DNA from: Methanobacteriota archaeon
GTDB lineage: Archaea; Thermoplasmatota; Poseidoniia; Poseidoniales; Poseidoniaceae
Direction: 5' to 3'
DNA length: 5,871 nucleotides
Assembly (NCBI GenBank): GCA_002719475.1
Contig: PBHQ01000013.1
Location: 53,777 to 59,647, forward strand
A program made the position numbers and the translations under genes. Within the stretch, counting starts at the first letter, position 1; the number at the start of each line of letters is the position of its first letter. Below are positions 1 to 5,871 of this stretch, piece by piece. The notes below the pieces were generated by a model. That model saw only the letters and a list, made by a program, of their open reading frames with translations. It did not search any database and was not told the DNA's origin.

Positions 1-909
1 GAATGGATTCCAGAAGTTGTCGTTGCTGCAAATGACCCTTCGCTAATCGAGTGGGGCAAGATGATTGATGACATGCCCACCAATGCTGTCGCTGCTCTTC
101 GTCAAGGCCGAAGAGGAACAGATGAGGCCATGGTAGCAAATGCTTGGATAACATGTGGAGTTGCAGCATCTAGAGGAGTGCACCCCAGCCGTAAGTCTCC
201 TTTCACCCAAGGTTTCGGAATTCTATTCCTCGGAATAATCACCTCTGCACTCGCAGCAGTTCAGTTACCACTATTGGGCCTAGGTGTATTGATTATCACG
301 GTTCTGCTTTGGGATCAACACATGCAAATGAATCGAAATGTAAGACTTCGCAATATGCCAGCACTAAGGAAACTAAGTCGTAGATTACGCAGACGTAGGG
401 CGATGGTCAGAGCTGATGATTTACCACCAGGGACCCATCTGTTACTCAAAGGATTCATTCTTCCTCTCAATGGAATACCAGTAGATGTTGGTTTCCCCGC
501 ATGGATCAGTCCCAAGCGAAAAATGCAGGAAGGTGTGGTTCCTCGTTTGAACAAACTCAAAGGGCACATGGGCAACTTCAAACAGTCACTGCGCAATATT
601 GGCGTAAGAATCCAGCAATTGCGACCATCCATCCTTAGCAATACTAGAAACACTCCATTCGTTCGTAAGAGGGGGTCATTCGGTGATGCTTCCATCATCA
701 AGCGTAGAGTGCAAAGAGCAGAGGTTTTGACTGCTGGCACTGGAGGACCGCCAAAACTCGACTATGGGAATCAATTGCGTTCAGCCACTCAAGCAAAACC
801 GAATACCCAGAATTTGTTGCAGTTCGTCTCTAAGGAAGAGAAGCGGACTATTCGCAAAATGTCGAGAAAATATGACCGGCCAAAACGCAAAGGTGGCTAT
901 CGACTGTAG
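1..909 (+). CDS. Membrane-hairpin protein with long basic tail, function unknown (5' partial)
   Basis: The frame is open from the first base, and the 20 codons before the first in-window ATG (base 61) read as ordinary protein (begins EWIPEVVVAANDPS), so the gene probably starts upstream. The stop is TAG at 907-909, leaving 302 visible residues. Counting from the ATG at 61, residues 1-46 are soluble. Residues 51-84 are strongly hydrophobic and could form two short membrane helices or one long one, broken around QLPLLG. After them comes a cluster of basic residues (about 103-117, containing RRLRRRR), then a roughly 165-residue tail very rich in Lys/Arg with few acidic residues. By the positive-inside rule both ends would be cytoplasmic. 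I do not recognise a family. The tail could contact nucleic acid, ribosomes or anionic lipid, but this is only inference from charge. It converges on the dehydrogenase gene and overlaps it by 13 bp. Confidence 0.75.
   Translation, partial: EWIPEVVVAANDPSLIEWGKMIDDMPTNAVAALRQGRRGTDEAMVANAWITCGVAASRGVHPSRKSPFTQGFGILFLGIITSALAAVQLPLLGLGVLIITVLLWDQHMQMNRNVRLRNMPALRKLSRRLRRRRAMVRADDLPPGTHLLLKGFILPLNGIPVDVGFPAWISPKRKMQEGVVPRLNKLKGHMGNFKQSLRNIGVRIQQLRPSILSNTRNTPFVRKRGSFGDASIIKRRVQRAEVLTAGTGGPPKLDYGNQLRSATQAKPNTQNLLQFVSKEEKRTIRKMSRKYDRPKRKGGYRL
856..885 (-). terminator. Possible oligo-T terminator region for the dehydrogenase transcript
   Basis: Just past the dehydrogenase stop (897-899), the minus strand carries three TTTT tracts (882-885, 867-870, 856-859) within 42 bases. 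Archaeal transcription commonly ends at clustered oligo-T tracts without a hairpin. These tracts fall inside the oppositely oriented membrane-protein gene, where they are also Lys/Asn codons, so they may be incidental. Confidence 0.25.
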
Positions 910-1751
910 TCGTAAAAACCACTTCCAGACTTGCGTCCCAGCTTTCCTTGTTCCACCATCTCAATCAACAGTGGAGCGGGGGCATACTTGTCATCAGCAA
1001 GTCCTTCATGGAGTACGTTCATGATATGCAGCACAGTATCAAGACCAATCAAATCTGAAAGAGCAAGTGGGCCAATTGGATGATTCATTCCAAGTTTCAT
1101 AATCCCATCAATCGCTTCGGGTTCAGCAACACCTTCCTGCAGAGTTAATATCGCTTCATTGAGCATTGGACAAAGAATTCTGTTTGATACGAAACCTGGT
1201 GAATCGTTACAAGAAAGGGCGGTCTTACCCATCTTCTCTGCAGCATTTACAACTGCGTCGTTCACCTCATCACTGGTTTCACTACCATTTATCACTTCGA
1301 CCAATTTCATCAAAGGAACTGGATTCATGAAATGCATACCAATGACCTTGTCGGGACGATTAGTTGCAGCCGCTATCGAATCAATGCTGATACTCGAAGT
1401 ATTAGATGCTAGAATGGTCTCCGGTTTACAGATAGAATCCATCTCCTTGAATGTTGAATACTTGAGTTCTGGAATTTCGGGAATCGCTTCGATAAGCAGA
1501 TCATGATTTGCAGCCATTTGCCGATCTGTCGAGATACTTATTCGAGCCAATGCGGATTGCGCATCATCTGCACTCATCCTATCCTTGGCCACCAACCTAT
1601 CTAGAGATAATTTGATGGTATTGATTCCATTTTCGACATATTGTTGTTCAATATCAATCATCAATACTTCATATCCAGCGCAGGCTGCAACCTGAGTTAT
1701 TCCATTACCCATCTGTCCTGCACCGAGCACAGCAATCCGTTCTATGGCCAT
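897..1751 (-). CDS. hbd: 3-hydroxybutyryl-CoA / 3-hydroxyacyl-CoA dehydrogenase (NAD-dependent)
   Basis: This enzyme interconverts (S)-3-hydroxyacyl-CoA and 3-oxoacyl-CoA with NAD(H), a cytosolic step of beta-oxidation or of butyryl-CoA-type pathways. At 284 residues it matches the stand-alone bacterial-type short-chain enzyme (about 282). The N-terminal Rossmann domain opens with GAGQMGNGI (residues 10-18), and Asp33 ends the second strand, as expected for NAD preference. Residues expected for catalysis and substrate binding by alignment with clostridial Hbd are Ser119 (in SNTSS), His140 (GMHFMNPVP), Glu152 (KLVEVI) and Asn190 (SPGFVSNRIL). The C-terminal dimerisation domain has the typical GMNHPIGPLALSDLIGLD (221-238) and ends GRKSGSGFYDY. 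The ATG at 1751 fits because the Rossmann strand begins at once. The gene lies 25 bp after the surface-protein stop, possibly in one transcript. The signature does not fix chain length, so fadB-like longer-chain use is possible. No thiolase or crotonase gene is in view. Confidence 0.95.
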   Translation of the reverse strand: MAIERIAVLGAGQMGNGITQVAACAGYEVLMIDIEQQYVENGINTIKLSLDRLVAKDRMSADDAQSALARISISTDRQMAANHDLLIEAIPEIPELKYSTFKEMDSICKPETILASNTSSISIDSIAAATNRPDKVIGMHFMNPVPLMKLVEVINGSETSDEVNDAVVNAAEKMGKTALSCNDSPGFVSNRILCPMLNEAILTLQEGVAEPEAIDGIMKLGMNHPIGPLALSDLIGLDTVLHIMNVLHEGLADDKYAPAPLLIEMVEQGKLGRKSGSGFYDYSR

Positions 1752-1776
1752 GTTGTGGCGGTGGAGAACGCCTCCT

Positions 1777-4700
1777 TCATCCTTGCCATAGACTCCATGA
1801 CTGGTCTTGTTCCTGTTGCCAATGTTCTCCTTCTAAAGTTCTGTACCACACAGTGCCATTAGAATCTGCAGGCAAATATTCTCCGCCAGCAGGCAACTCT
1901 TCCCAAGTTTGAACCCAAGTTACCGTATCGAAATTCTCGGCAACCGGCTCTTCTTCATGCACAAACTCTGGTTCTTTTGTGGGGCTTTTCCTAGTAGGAG
2001 GAGGCTTTCTCAAGAGCACTACTACAGCACCAACTAATCCTAGAACTACAACTCCACCTAGAGCTGCTAATCCGTACATCAAAGTCATTCCAGAATCACT
2101 GGAAGTGTCATCAGATAGGCTATCCGATTCCTCATCTTGAACTAAATCATCAGGTGGACAACCATCAGATTGTGCATATTCATAAGCCTGTAAAGGACAT
2201 TTGTCAGGCTTACTAGCAGAGAGGACGAAGGTTCCTGGCCAACTAGAATTCCTGCTTTCATTCCATTCTGGATTTCCCCAATTATCTCCATAACCATCTC
2301 CATCCGAATCAGACCATTGAGTTGGATCTGAACTGCGCCAATCAGCGCCCTGTGAAATAGACCACATGGAATCTGGGTCGCTGTAACCATCTCCATCATT
2401 ATCTATACAACCGCGTCTATCCTTCGTGCTGATTCCAGCAGTTTCTGGACAGTCATCGCCGTCCGGAGCCAAATGGTTGTCACCAAAGCCGTCCTCATCA
2501 TCATCACTACTCTGATTTGCATCAAGGGGTGCCCAATCAAGGTCATCAGATACTCCATCCCCATCGCTGTCCATCTCAGAAGGGGCACAGCCGTTTGCAT
2601 CAACCTTGATGACTTCAAACGGAGGAGTATTAGGGCAATCATCCATAGCATCTGTTATTCCATCATAATCTGTATCTCGCTCACTTGGACCACAGCCTTC
2701 GTGATTTATCAGATCCTTCTCTTCTGCTAAAGTATCAGGGCACTGATCAGCCGATGCACCAACTGGATTGTCACCCTTTCCATCTCCATCTCGATCCCAC
2801 CATTGAGTAGATTCCTGAGGTAAATCATCTATGCTGTCAGCATAACCATCACCATCACTATCTATACAGCCATAAGTCTCATTCTTGATTGAGGTTCCAG
2901 GCACATCTGGGCAGTTATCACCATTGGTGCCATTGACCTCATCCCCGAAACCATCACCATCTCGATCCCACCATTGACTTGGGTCATCAATGAAAATATC
3001 TCCACTTTGGTTCACTCTCGCATCTGATTCTCCCTGCCAGTAGTAATTGTCTCCATGACCATCAGAATCGCTATCTTTCCATTGCAAAGAATCGCTTGGG
3101 AAGGCATCAGAGCCATTCTCAATACCCCATTCTCCTGATTCATCAGCATTAGACCATCCATCTCCATCCTCATCTATACAGCCGAATCTATCCTCTGTAG
3201 AATTGCCGGCCAAATCAGGACAGCCATCCGCTTGATTGCCCAATGGATTATCACCAAAGCCGTCTGAGTCTGAATCTCTCCATTGGCTTGAATCCTGAGT
3301 AAAGGAATCATCGACATCTGCGTACCCATCACCATCTTGATCAGGACAGCCTACATAGGGAGATTGCGTTGCATTGCCGAAAGATAAATCACAATCATCC
3401 AAAGCATTGTTTATTCCATCTGAATCATCATCTAGTTGAACTTCTGCACAGCCATTTTCATCAACGATACTGCCCGAGGGGGTATTTTCACATTGGTCAT
3501 CCCCATCCCAAACTCCATCACCATCATCATCTGGTAACATCCAAGTCTTGTCATGTCCCATAATTCCCCAAGACCTTACCTGTTCAAGTACGCTCAGCCT
3601 GACGAATTCATGGTTTTCCCAAAATATGATGCCATTGGTATCCAATGACCATTCGATGAATGAACGCTTATCCTCTAGATCATTACTGTTGACCAAATAG
3701 GTGTAATCACTCTGCACAGGCCACAGGCCATCGCGTGAATTATTGTAGGTTGCTTGGACTGCAACATCTCCTGCAGCCAAAGCATCGACAACTCCATGCG
3801 TAAGATTGTCAACTAAAGGAACTAAGGAAATCCCTGCAGGGTTGTTAGTAGCATACATCAGATCGACCATGCCAAGTAAAGAATCACCTGCAGGGCCATT
3901 CAGTCCATCAAGGACTTCTGAAGGAAATTCAACCTGAAATCTAGCTCTATCATTAGAATGTGAATACAATGAATCCTTCTGTTGGCAACCGCTGCAAAAC
4001 AATTCTTTCTTCAGAATTGCAGAATCTGTCTTATTCTCCCACTCGTGAACGAATACTATCTCATCTTCTGGACAAGTGCTTGAGATATCAGACCACTCCT
4101 TGACATTATCATTATCATCGTTTGGAGCAACCGAGGCAATATCCAATCCTGGTAACTCACCGATACCAGAAACCAGGGCATTATCACTTGAACCGGATAA
4201 AAACCAACGTAATTGACCAGTTGTCAAACCACCTAATGAAGCCAAGCATGTATCTATCAATCCCGACTGTTTAACTGCAAAAACCATCGGAACTCTGCCG
4301 ATTGGAACTTCAAGTAAATTATCCGAACTGGTCAAACAATCCAACTCTCCAGTTTTACTATAGTTGGCACCTTTGGAAACATAAGACGTAGACACGCCTT
4401 CTACAGATGCATGTAGAATACCATTGTTAGAGCATAAACCAATTGTGGCAAAATCACTAGTCATAATTTGCGTACCAATCAGTTTCCCATGATTAGGCTG
4501 CCATTCCTGACGCCAATCATCTTCAAGGCCAGGCGTCATTTCACCTCCTGAAATCTGTAAATATCCTTGATCCACAACATGAGTTACTATCCTTCCACGG
4601 TGCTGACCAAATGCTATGGCATACTCCGAAGGAGACCACTCGACTGCGCGCAAGCCTCGATTATTGTTGCTGCTACCAAATGAACCAAAACTACTGGAAA

Positions 4701-5742
4701 GTTCCCAGTTCTCTGTGTTGTAAATTAATGTAGAATAACTCTGCCTTGCTACGATGAAATGCGAACCCTTTGGATGAAATGAAATGCCATAAACATCCGA
4801 TCCAACCAATATTGAATCGTGCAGAGACTGATTCGAAACATTATAGATATTAACCATGTTATCAAATCCTCCAGTTAGTACCCAACGACCATCAGGGCTG
4901 AATTCTAGACCCAAGGCATAACTGCCAGTATGATTGCTGAATTCCATATATGACGAACCATTATCCGCCCAATAGACCTTGAATTCGCCTCCTCCGGATA
5001 TTCCGGCTACAAGTCTGTCATCAGGACTAGTATCCAGGGCCCAAACATTGCCGGAAGAATAAGTGTAATTCATATCCATAATCCAGTTTTCATGCACTGA
5101 AAATCGGCGTATTTCATTCTCAGCTCCCGTATAGAGATGGGAGCCATTCGATGACCATGCGAGGCTTGGCACATCAGTATCAGGGTGCATCGAAGAAAGA
5201 TTCTGAATAACCGTAGCAGTAAGAGAAGCCCAATTCATCTCCAAAACCAACATCCATCCGTAGCGATTCTCCCATTCATCTTCTTCATATCCACCTACTG
5301 CGAGATAAGACCCGTTAGGCGAGAATTTCAAAGCCCTGACATTTTCATCGATTGTATGCAGAACTGTAAGCAAGCCACCAACCCAATACAGATTCACATT
5401 GCCATCTCCTGCACCTGCAATGTACATGCCATCAGGAGACCAAGTAACCGCTCTAGAGTCTCCACCTGAATGATATAGCTCCCGAGATGAGTCATTCCAT
5501 GCTGGATAATTTACTCCGATGAAATCGGGGTTCCCATCACCATCTTGATCAGGACAGCCTGTAAAATCGATAGTGCTGTTTCCAGCCGCGAATTCACAAT
5601 CATCCAATACATCATCTATGCCGTCCCCATCCCCATCAGTAGCGGCAGACAATTGCAGTGCTGGAATACTAAATAGCAGCAATAATACAAGAAATACCGA
5701 CTTTGCCGATACCGTAAATCTTGGCTTGGAGAGATGTTTCAC
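1777..5742 (-). CDS. Giant membrane-anchored surface protein: WD40-like propeller plus calcium-binding TSP3-type repeats
   Basis: This 1321-residue protein is predicted to be exported and anchored at the cell surface. The domains in order are: signal peptide (1 to about 33); one Asp-rich module with a Cys pair (36-72); seven WD40-like blades (about 88-395); an unassigned domain with six Cys including CSGC (about 400-737); a long Asp/Gly calcium-binding array (738-1196); an acidic Ser/Asp linker; one transmembrane helix (about 1219-1244); and a cytoplasmic tail beginning RKPPPTRK and ending Trp-rich. The start codon is GTG; the only in-frame upstream codons before a TAA at 5767-5769 include no ATG, and GTG places the signal peptide at the N-terminus. 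About 23 N-X-S/T sequons lie in the ectodomain, compatible with archaeal N-glycosylation. Calcium binding follows from known TSP3-type repeats. Ligand and function are unknown; adhesion, a structural role or display of the propeller are possible. No catalytic motif was recognised. Confidence 0.93.
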   Translation of the reverse strand: MKHLSKPRFTVSAKSVFLVLLLLFSIPALQLSAATDGDGDGIDDVLDDCEFAAGNSTIDFTGCPDQDGDGNPDFIGVNYPAWNDSSRELYHSGGDSRAVTWSPDGMYIAGAGDGNVNLYWVGGLLTVLHTIDENVRALKFSPNGSYLAVGGYEEDEWENRYGWMLVLEMNWASLTATVIQNLSSMHPDTDVPSLAWSSNGSHLYTGAENEIRRFSVHENWIMDMNYTYSSGNVWALDTSPDDRLVAGISGGGEFKVYWADNGSSYMEFSNHTGSYALGLEFSPDGRWVLTGGFDNMVNIYNVSNQSLHDSILVGSDVYGISFHPKGSHFIVARQSYSTLIYNTENWELSSSFGSFGSSNNNRGLRAVEWSPSEYAIAFGQHRGRIVTHVVDQGYLQISGGEMTPGLEDDWRQEWQPNHGKLIGTQIMTSDFATIGLCSNNGILHASVEGVSTSYVSKGANYSKTGELDCLTSSDNLLEVPIGRVPMVFAVKQSGLIDTCLASLGGLTTGQLRWFLSGSSDNALVSGIGELPGLDIASVAPNDDNDNVKEWSDISSTCPEDEIVFVHEWENKTDSAILKKELFCSGCQQKDSLYSHSNDRARFQVEFPSEVLDGLNGPAGDSLLGMVDLMYATNNPAGISLVPLVDNLTHGVVDALAAGDVAVQATYNNSRDGLWPVQSDYTYLVNSNDLEDKRSFIEWSLDTNGIIFWENHEFVRLSVLEQVRSWGIMGHDKTWMLPDDDGDGVWDGDDQCENTPSGSIVDENGCAEVQLDDDSDGINNALDDCDLSFGNATQSPYVGCPDQDGDGYADVDDSFTQDSSQWRDSDSDGFGDNPLGNQADGCPDLAGNSTEDRFGCIDEDGDGWSNADESGEWGIENGSDAFPSDSLQWKDSDSDGHGDNYYWQGESDARVNQSGDIFIDDPSQWWDRDGDGFGDEVNGTNGDNCPDVPGTSIKNETYGCIDSDGDGYADSIDDLPQESTQWWDRDGDGKGDNPVGASADQCPDTLAEEKDLINHEGCGPSERDTDYDGITDAMDDCPNTPPFEVIKVDANGCAPSEMDSDGDGVSDDLDWAPLDANQSSDDDEDGFGDNHLAPDGDDCPETAGISTKDRRGCIDNDGDGYSDPDSMWSISQGADWRSSDPTQWSDSDGDGYGDNWGNPEWNESRNSSWPGTFVLSASKPDKCPLQAYEYAQSDGCPPDDLVQDEESDSLSDDTSSDSGMTLMYGLAALGGVVVLGLVGAVVVLLRKPPPTRKSPTKEPEFVHEEEPVAENFDTVTWVQTWEELPAGGEYLPADSNGTVWYRTLEGEHWQQEQDQSWSLWQG
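1780..1932 (-). other. Trp-rich cytoplasmic tail domain
   Basis: Residues 1271-1321 follow a Pro/Glu-rich linker and hold six Trp (1276, 1280, 1299, 1308, 1316, 1319). The pattern is WEELPxGGEYLP, then GTVWYRTLEGEHW, then a final SWSLWQG. It resembles a small WW-like or OCRE-like all-beta module with a W-Y/F-x-x-x-x-G-x-x-W core. The order and compactness suggest a folded protein-interaction domain, not a disordered tail. The family assignment is uncertain. Confidence 0.6.
2011..2088 (-). other. Single C-terminal transmembrane helix of the surface protein
   Basis: Residues about 1219-1244 form an uninterrupted hydrophobic run (LMYGLAALGGVVVLGLVGAV followed by VVLL). An acidic extracellular linker (DEESDSLSDDTSSDSG) lies before it, and basic RKPPPTRK lies after it. 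The charge asymmetry gives N-terminus outside and C-terminus in the cytoplasm. Confidence 0.92.
2155..3531 (-). repeat. Main Asp/Gly calcium-binding repeat array with Cys pairs and QW motifs
   Basis: Residues 738-1196 hold about a dozen or more D-x-D-x-DG-type loops. Eight Cys pairs are spaced 13-16 apart (751/765, 784/799, 841/855, 944/959, 1001/1017, 1036/1052, 1098/1112, 1182/1195), usually as CPD...G-x-S...GC-x-D-x-DGDG. Between them recur six copies of a Q(W)-x-D-x-DGDG-x-GDN motif, anchored at Q820, Q887, Q923, Q980, Q1077 (W lost) and Q1142. Known TSP3-type repeats bind many calcium ions and form a rigid extended rod, so this is probably a stalk holding the propeller away from the membrane. 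Nucleotide repeats include a 21-bp exact match (2786-2806 with 2957-2977). Confidence 0.88.
3532..4542 (-). other. Unassigned Cys-containing extracellular domain
   Basis: Residues about 401-737 separate the propeller from the calcium-binding array and have neither WD-type turns nor DGDG motifs. Six cysteines (437, 469, 499, 557, 583, 586) include a CSGC pair, and could form three disulfides outside the cell or bind a metal. Composition is that of a folded domain, with mixed hydrophobic strands such as VPMVFAV and IVFVHEW and a helix-like stretch around 609-632. I do not recognise a family or an active-site motif. Confidence 0.6.
4558..5481 (-). repeat. Seven WD40-like propeller blades
   Basis: Residues about 88-395 contain seven repeats of about 40 residues, each with a hydrophobic strand followed by an SPDG-type turn and another strand. 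The turns are SPDG (102-105), SPNG (141-144), SSNG (197-200), SPDD (239-242), SPDG (282-285), HPKG (323-326) and SPSE (370-373). Most are preceded by aromatic or hydrophobic residues (VTW, LKF, LAW, LEF, VEW) and followed by a Gly-rich strand such as LTGGFDNMVNIYNV. Seven repeats fit one closed propeller, a scaffold for protein or ligand binding. The WD dipeptide itself is not conserved, so a YVTN-like or Lactonase-like propeller subfamily remains possible. Confidence 0.82.
5527..5637 (-). repeat. Isolated N-terminal calcium-binding (TSP3-like) module
   Basis: Residues 36-72 carry DGDGDGIDDVLDDC, a Cys pair (C49, C63; 14 apart) and CPDQDGDG. The module is separated from the main array by about 665 residues, yet closely matches the array module around C784-C799 (LDDC-x-GN-x-GCPDQDGDG in both). 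A 28-bp exact nucleotide match (5533-5560 with 3325-3352) supports copying from within the gene or strong codon conservation. Confidence 0.8.
5644..5742 (-). other. Signal peptide of the surface protein
   Basis: Residues 1-33 show a basic N-region (K2, K6, R8, K14), a hydrophobic core VFLVLLLLFSIPALQL, and small residues SAA at 32-34 that fit signal peptidase I cleavage, after A33 or A34. The Asp-rich mature protein begins immediately with TDGDGDG. No lipobox cysteine is present, so a lipoprotein is unlikely. Confidence 0.88.
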
Positions 5743-5766
5743 GTTTATGGGCCGACTCTCAAGGAC

Positions 5767-5773
5767 TTATGTA
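5767..5773 (-). promoter_or_regulatory. Candidate TATA box for the surface-protein gene
   Basis: On the minus strand TACATAA lies at -31 to -25 relative to the GTG start. That is where an archaeal TATA box would sit if the transcript were leaderless or nearly so. No convincing Shine-Dalgarno sequence precedes the GTG (the nearest purine run is GAGAG at about -18 to -14), which agrees with leaderless translation. The element is short and A+T-rich background makes chance matches common. Confidence 0.35.
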
Positions 5774-5796
5774 TGACGCTTCATTGCTTATGTGAA

Positions 5797-5871
5797 TCAA
5801 TCAAATTCTTCTAATTCATCAAGGATTGAAGAATATTGAGATTCTTCCTTCAATAATTCCTTGGAAGCCTG
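5797..5871 (-). CDS. C-terminal end of an upstream gene (5' partial, unknown)
   Basis: Reading leftward from the right edge, 24 sense codons are open and end in TGA at 5797-5799. The peptide begins QASKELLKEES and ends LDELEEFD, an acidic, helix-prone C-terminus typical of a cytosolic protein. Too little is visible to name it. The gap to the GTG of the surface protein is 54 bp on the same strand, which allows but does not prove co-transcription. Support is limited to the open frame, amino-acid composition and plausible gene spacing. Confidence 0.55.
   Translation of the reverse strand, partial: QASKELLKEESQYSSILDELEEFD

Noticed and set aside
315..740. 141-codon minus-strand frame opposite the basic membrane protein
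   Set aside because: It is antisense to a frame that stays open from base 1 with sensible membrane topology. Its own composition is unremarkable, with no family signature.
764..1024. 86-codon plus-strand frame bridging the convergent gene ends
   Set aside because: It overlaps the end of the membrane-protein gene and the C-terminal domain of the dehydrogenase, with no recognisable motif.
2142..3531. Recurring CCATCWCCATC-like units suggesting a CRISPR array or DNA-level satellite
   Set aside because: The units are irregular in length and spacing, and translate in frame as DGDG calcium-binding loops. They are coding repeats.
3369..3563. His-rich plus-strand reading frame (runs of HHHHH), possibly a metal-binding peptide
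   Set aside because: It is the complement of Asp codons (GAT/GAC) in the calcium-binding array, and lies wholly inside the real minus-strand gene.
3532..4542. Caspase/gingipain-like or other peptidase in the unassigned domain
   Set aside because: I looked for His-Gly/Cys dyad or Ser/metallo motifs and found none convincing. The isolated MGH and CSGC do not form a known active-site pattern.
5185..5469. 94-codon plus-strand frame within the propeller region
   Set aside because: It is a shadow of the minus-strand gene, with no initiation signal or recognisable domain.

Overview
This window looks like a piece of an uncultured marine archaeal genome, most likely Marine Group II (Poseidoniales, 'Ca. 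Thermoplasmatota'). The assignment rests on the style of the dominant gene. It encodes a very large secreted protein packed with Asp/Gly calcium-binding (thrombospondin type 3-like) repeats and recurrent QW-x-D-x-DGDG-x-GDN motifs. The protein ends in one C-terminal membrane anchor and a short Trp-rich cytoplasmic tail. From general knowledge, this architecture is common in that group. No rRNA or other phylogenetic marker is present, so the assignment is inference.

Layout, left to right. Bases 1-909 (+) hold the 3' part of a gene whose start lies outside the window. It encodes an unrecognised membrane protein with a hydrophobic hairpin followed by a long, very basic tail. It converges on, and overlaps by 13 bp, a minus-strand gene (897-1751) for a full-length 3-hydroxybutyryl/3-hydroxyacyl-CoA dehydrogenase with all expected cofactor and catalytic residues. 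Only 25 bp further, on the same minus strand, lies the 1321-residue surface protein (1777-5742), which fills about two thirds of the window. After a 54-bp gap, the last 25 codons of another minus-strand gene (5797-5871) enter from the right edge.

The three minus-strand genes run head to tail with short gaps (54 and 25 bp) and could be partly co-transcribed. A TATA-like element at the right distance for a leaderless transcript precedes the GTG start of the surface-protein gene. The dehydrogenase is a metabolic enzyme (beta-oxidation or short-chain acyl-CoA interconversion), and I see no functional link to its neighbours beyond strand and spacing.

The main point of interest is the surface protein. 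In order it has a signal peptide, one calcium-binding module, an apparent seven-bladed WD40-like propeller, a ~335-residue Cys-containing domain I cannot assign, a ~460-residue Asp-rich array built on a composite super-repeat, a transmembrane helix, and a tail with six Trp in 44 residues. I see no tRNA, rRNA, CRISPR array, insertion sequence or integration site in the window.
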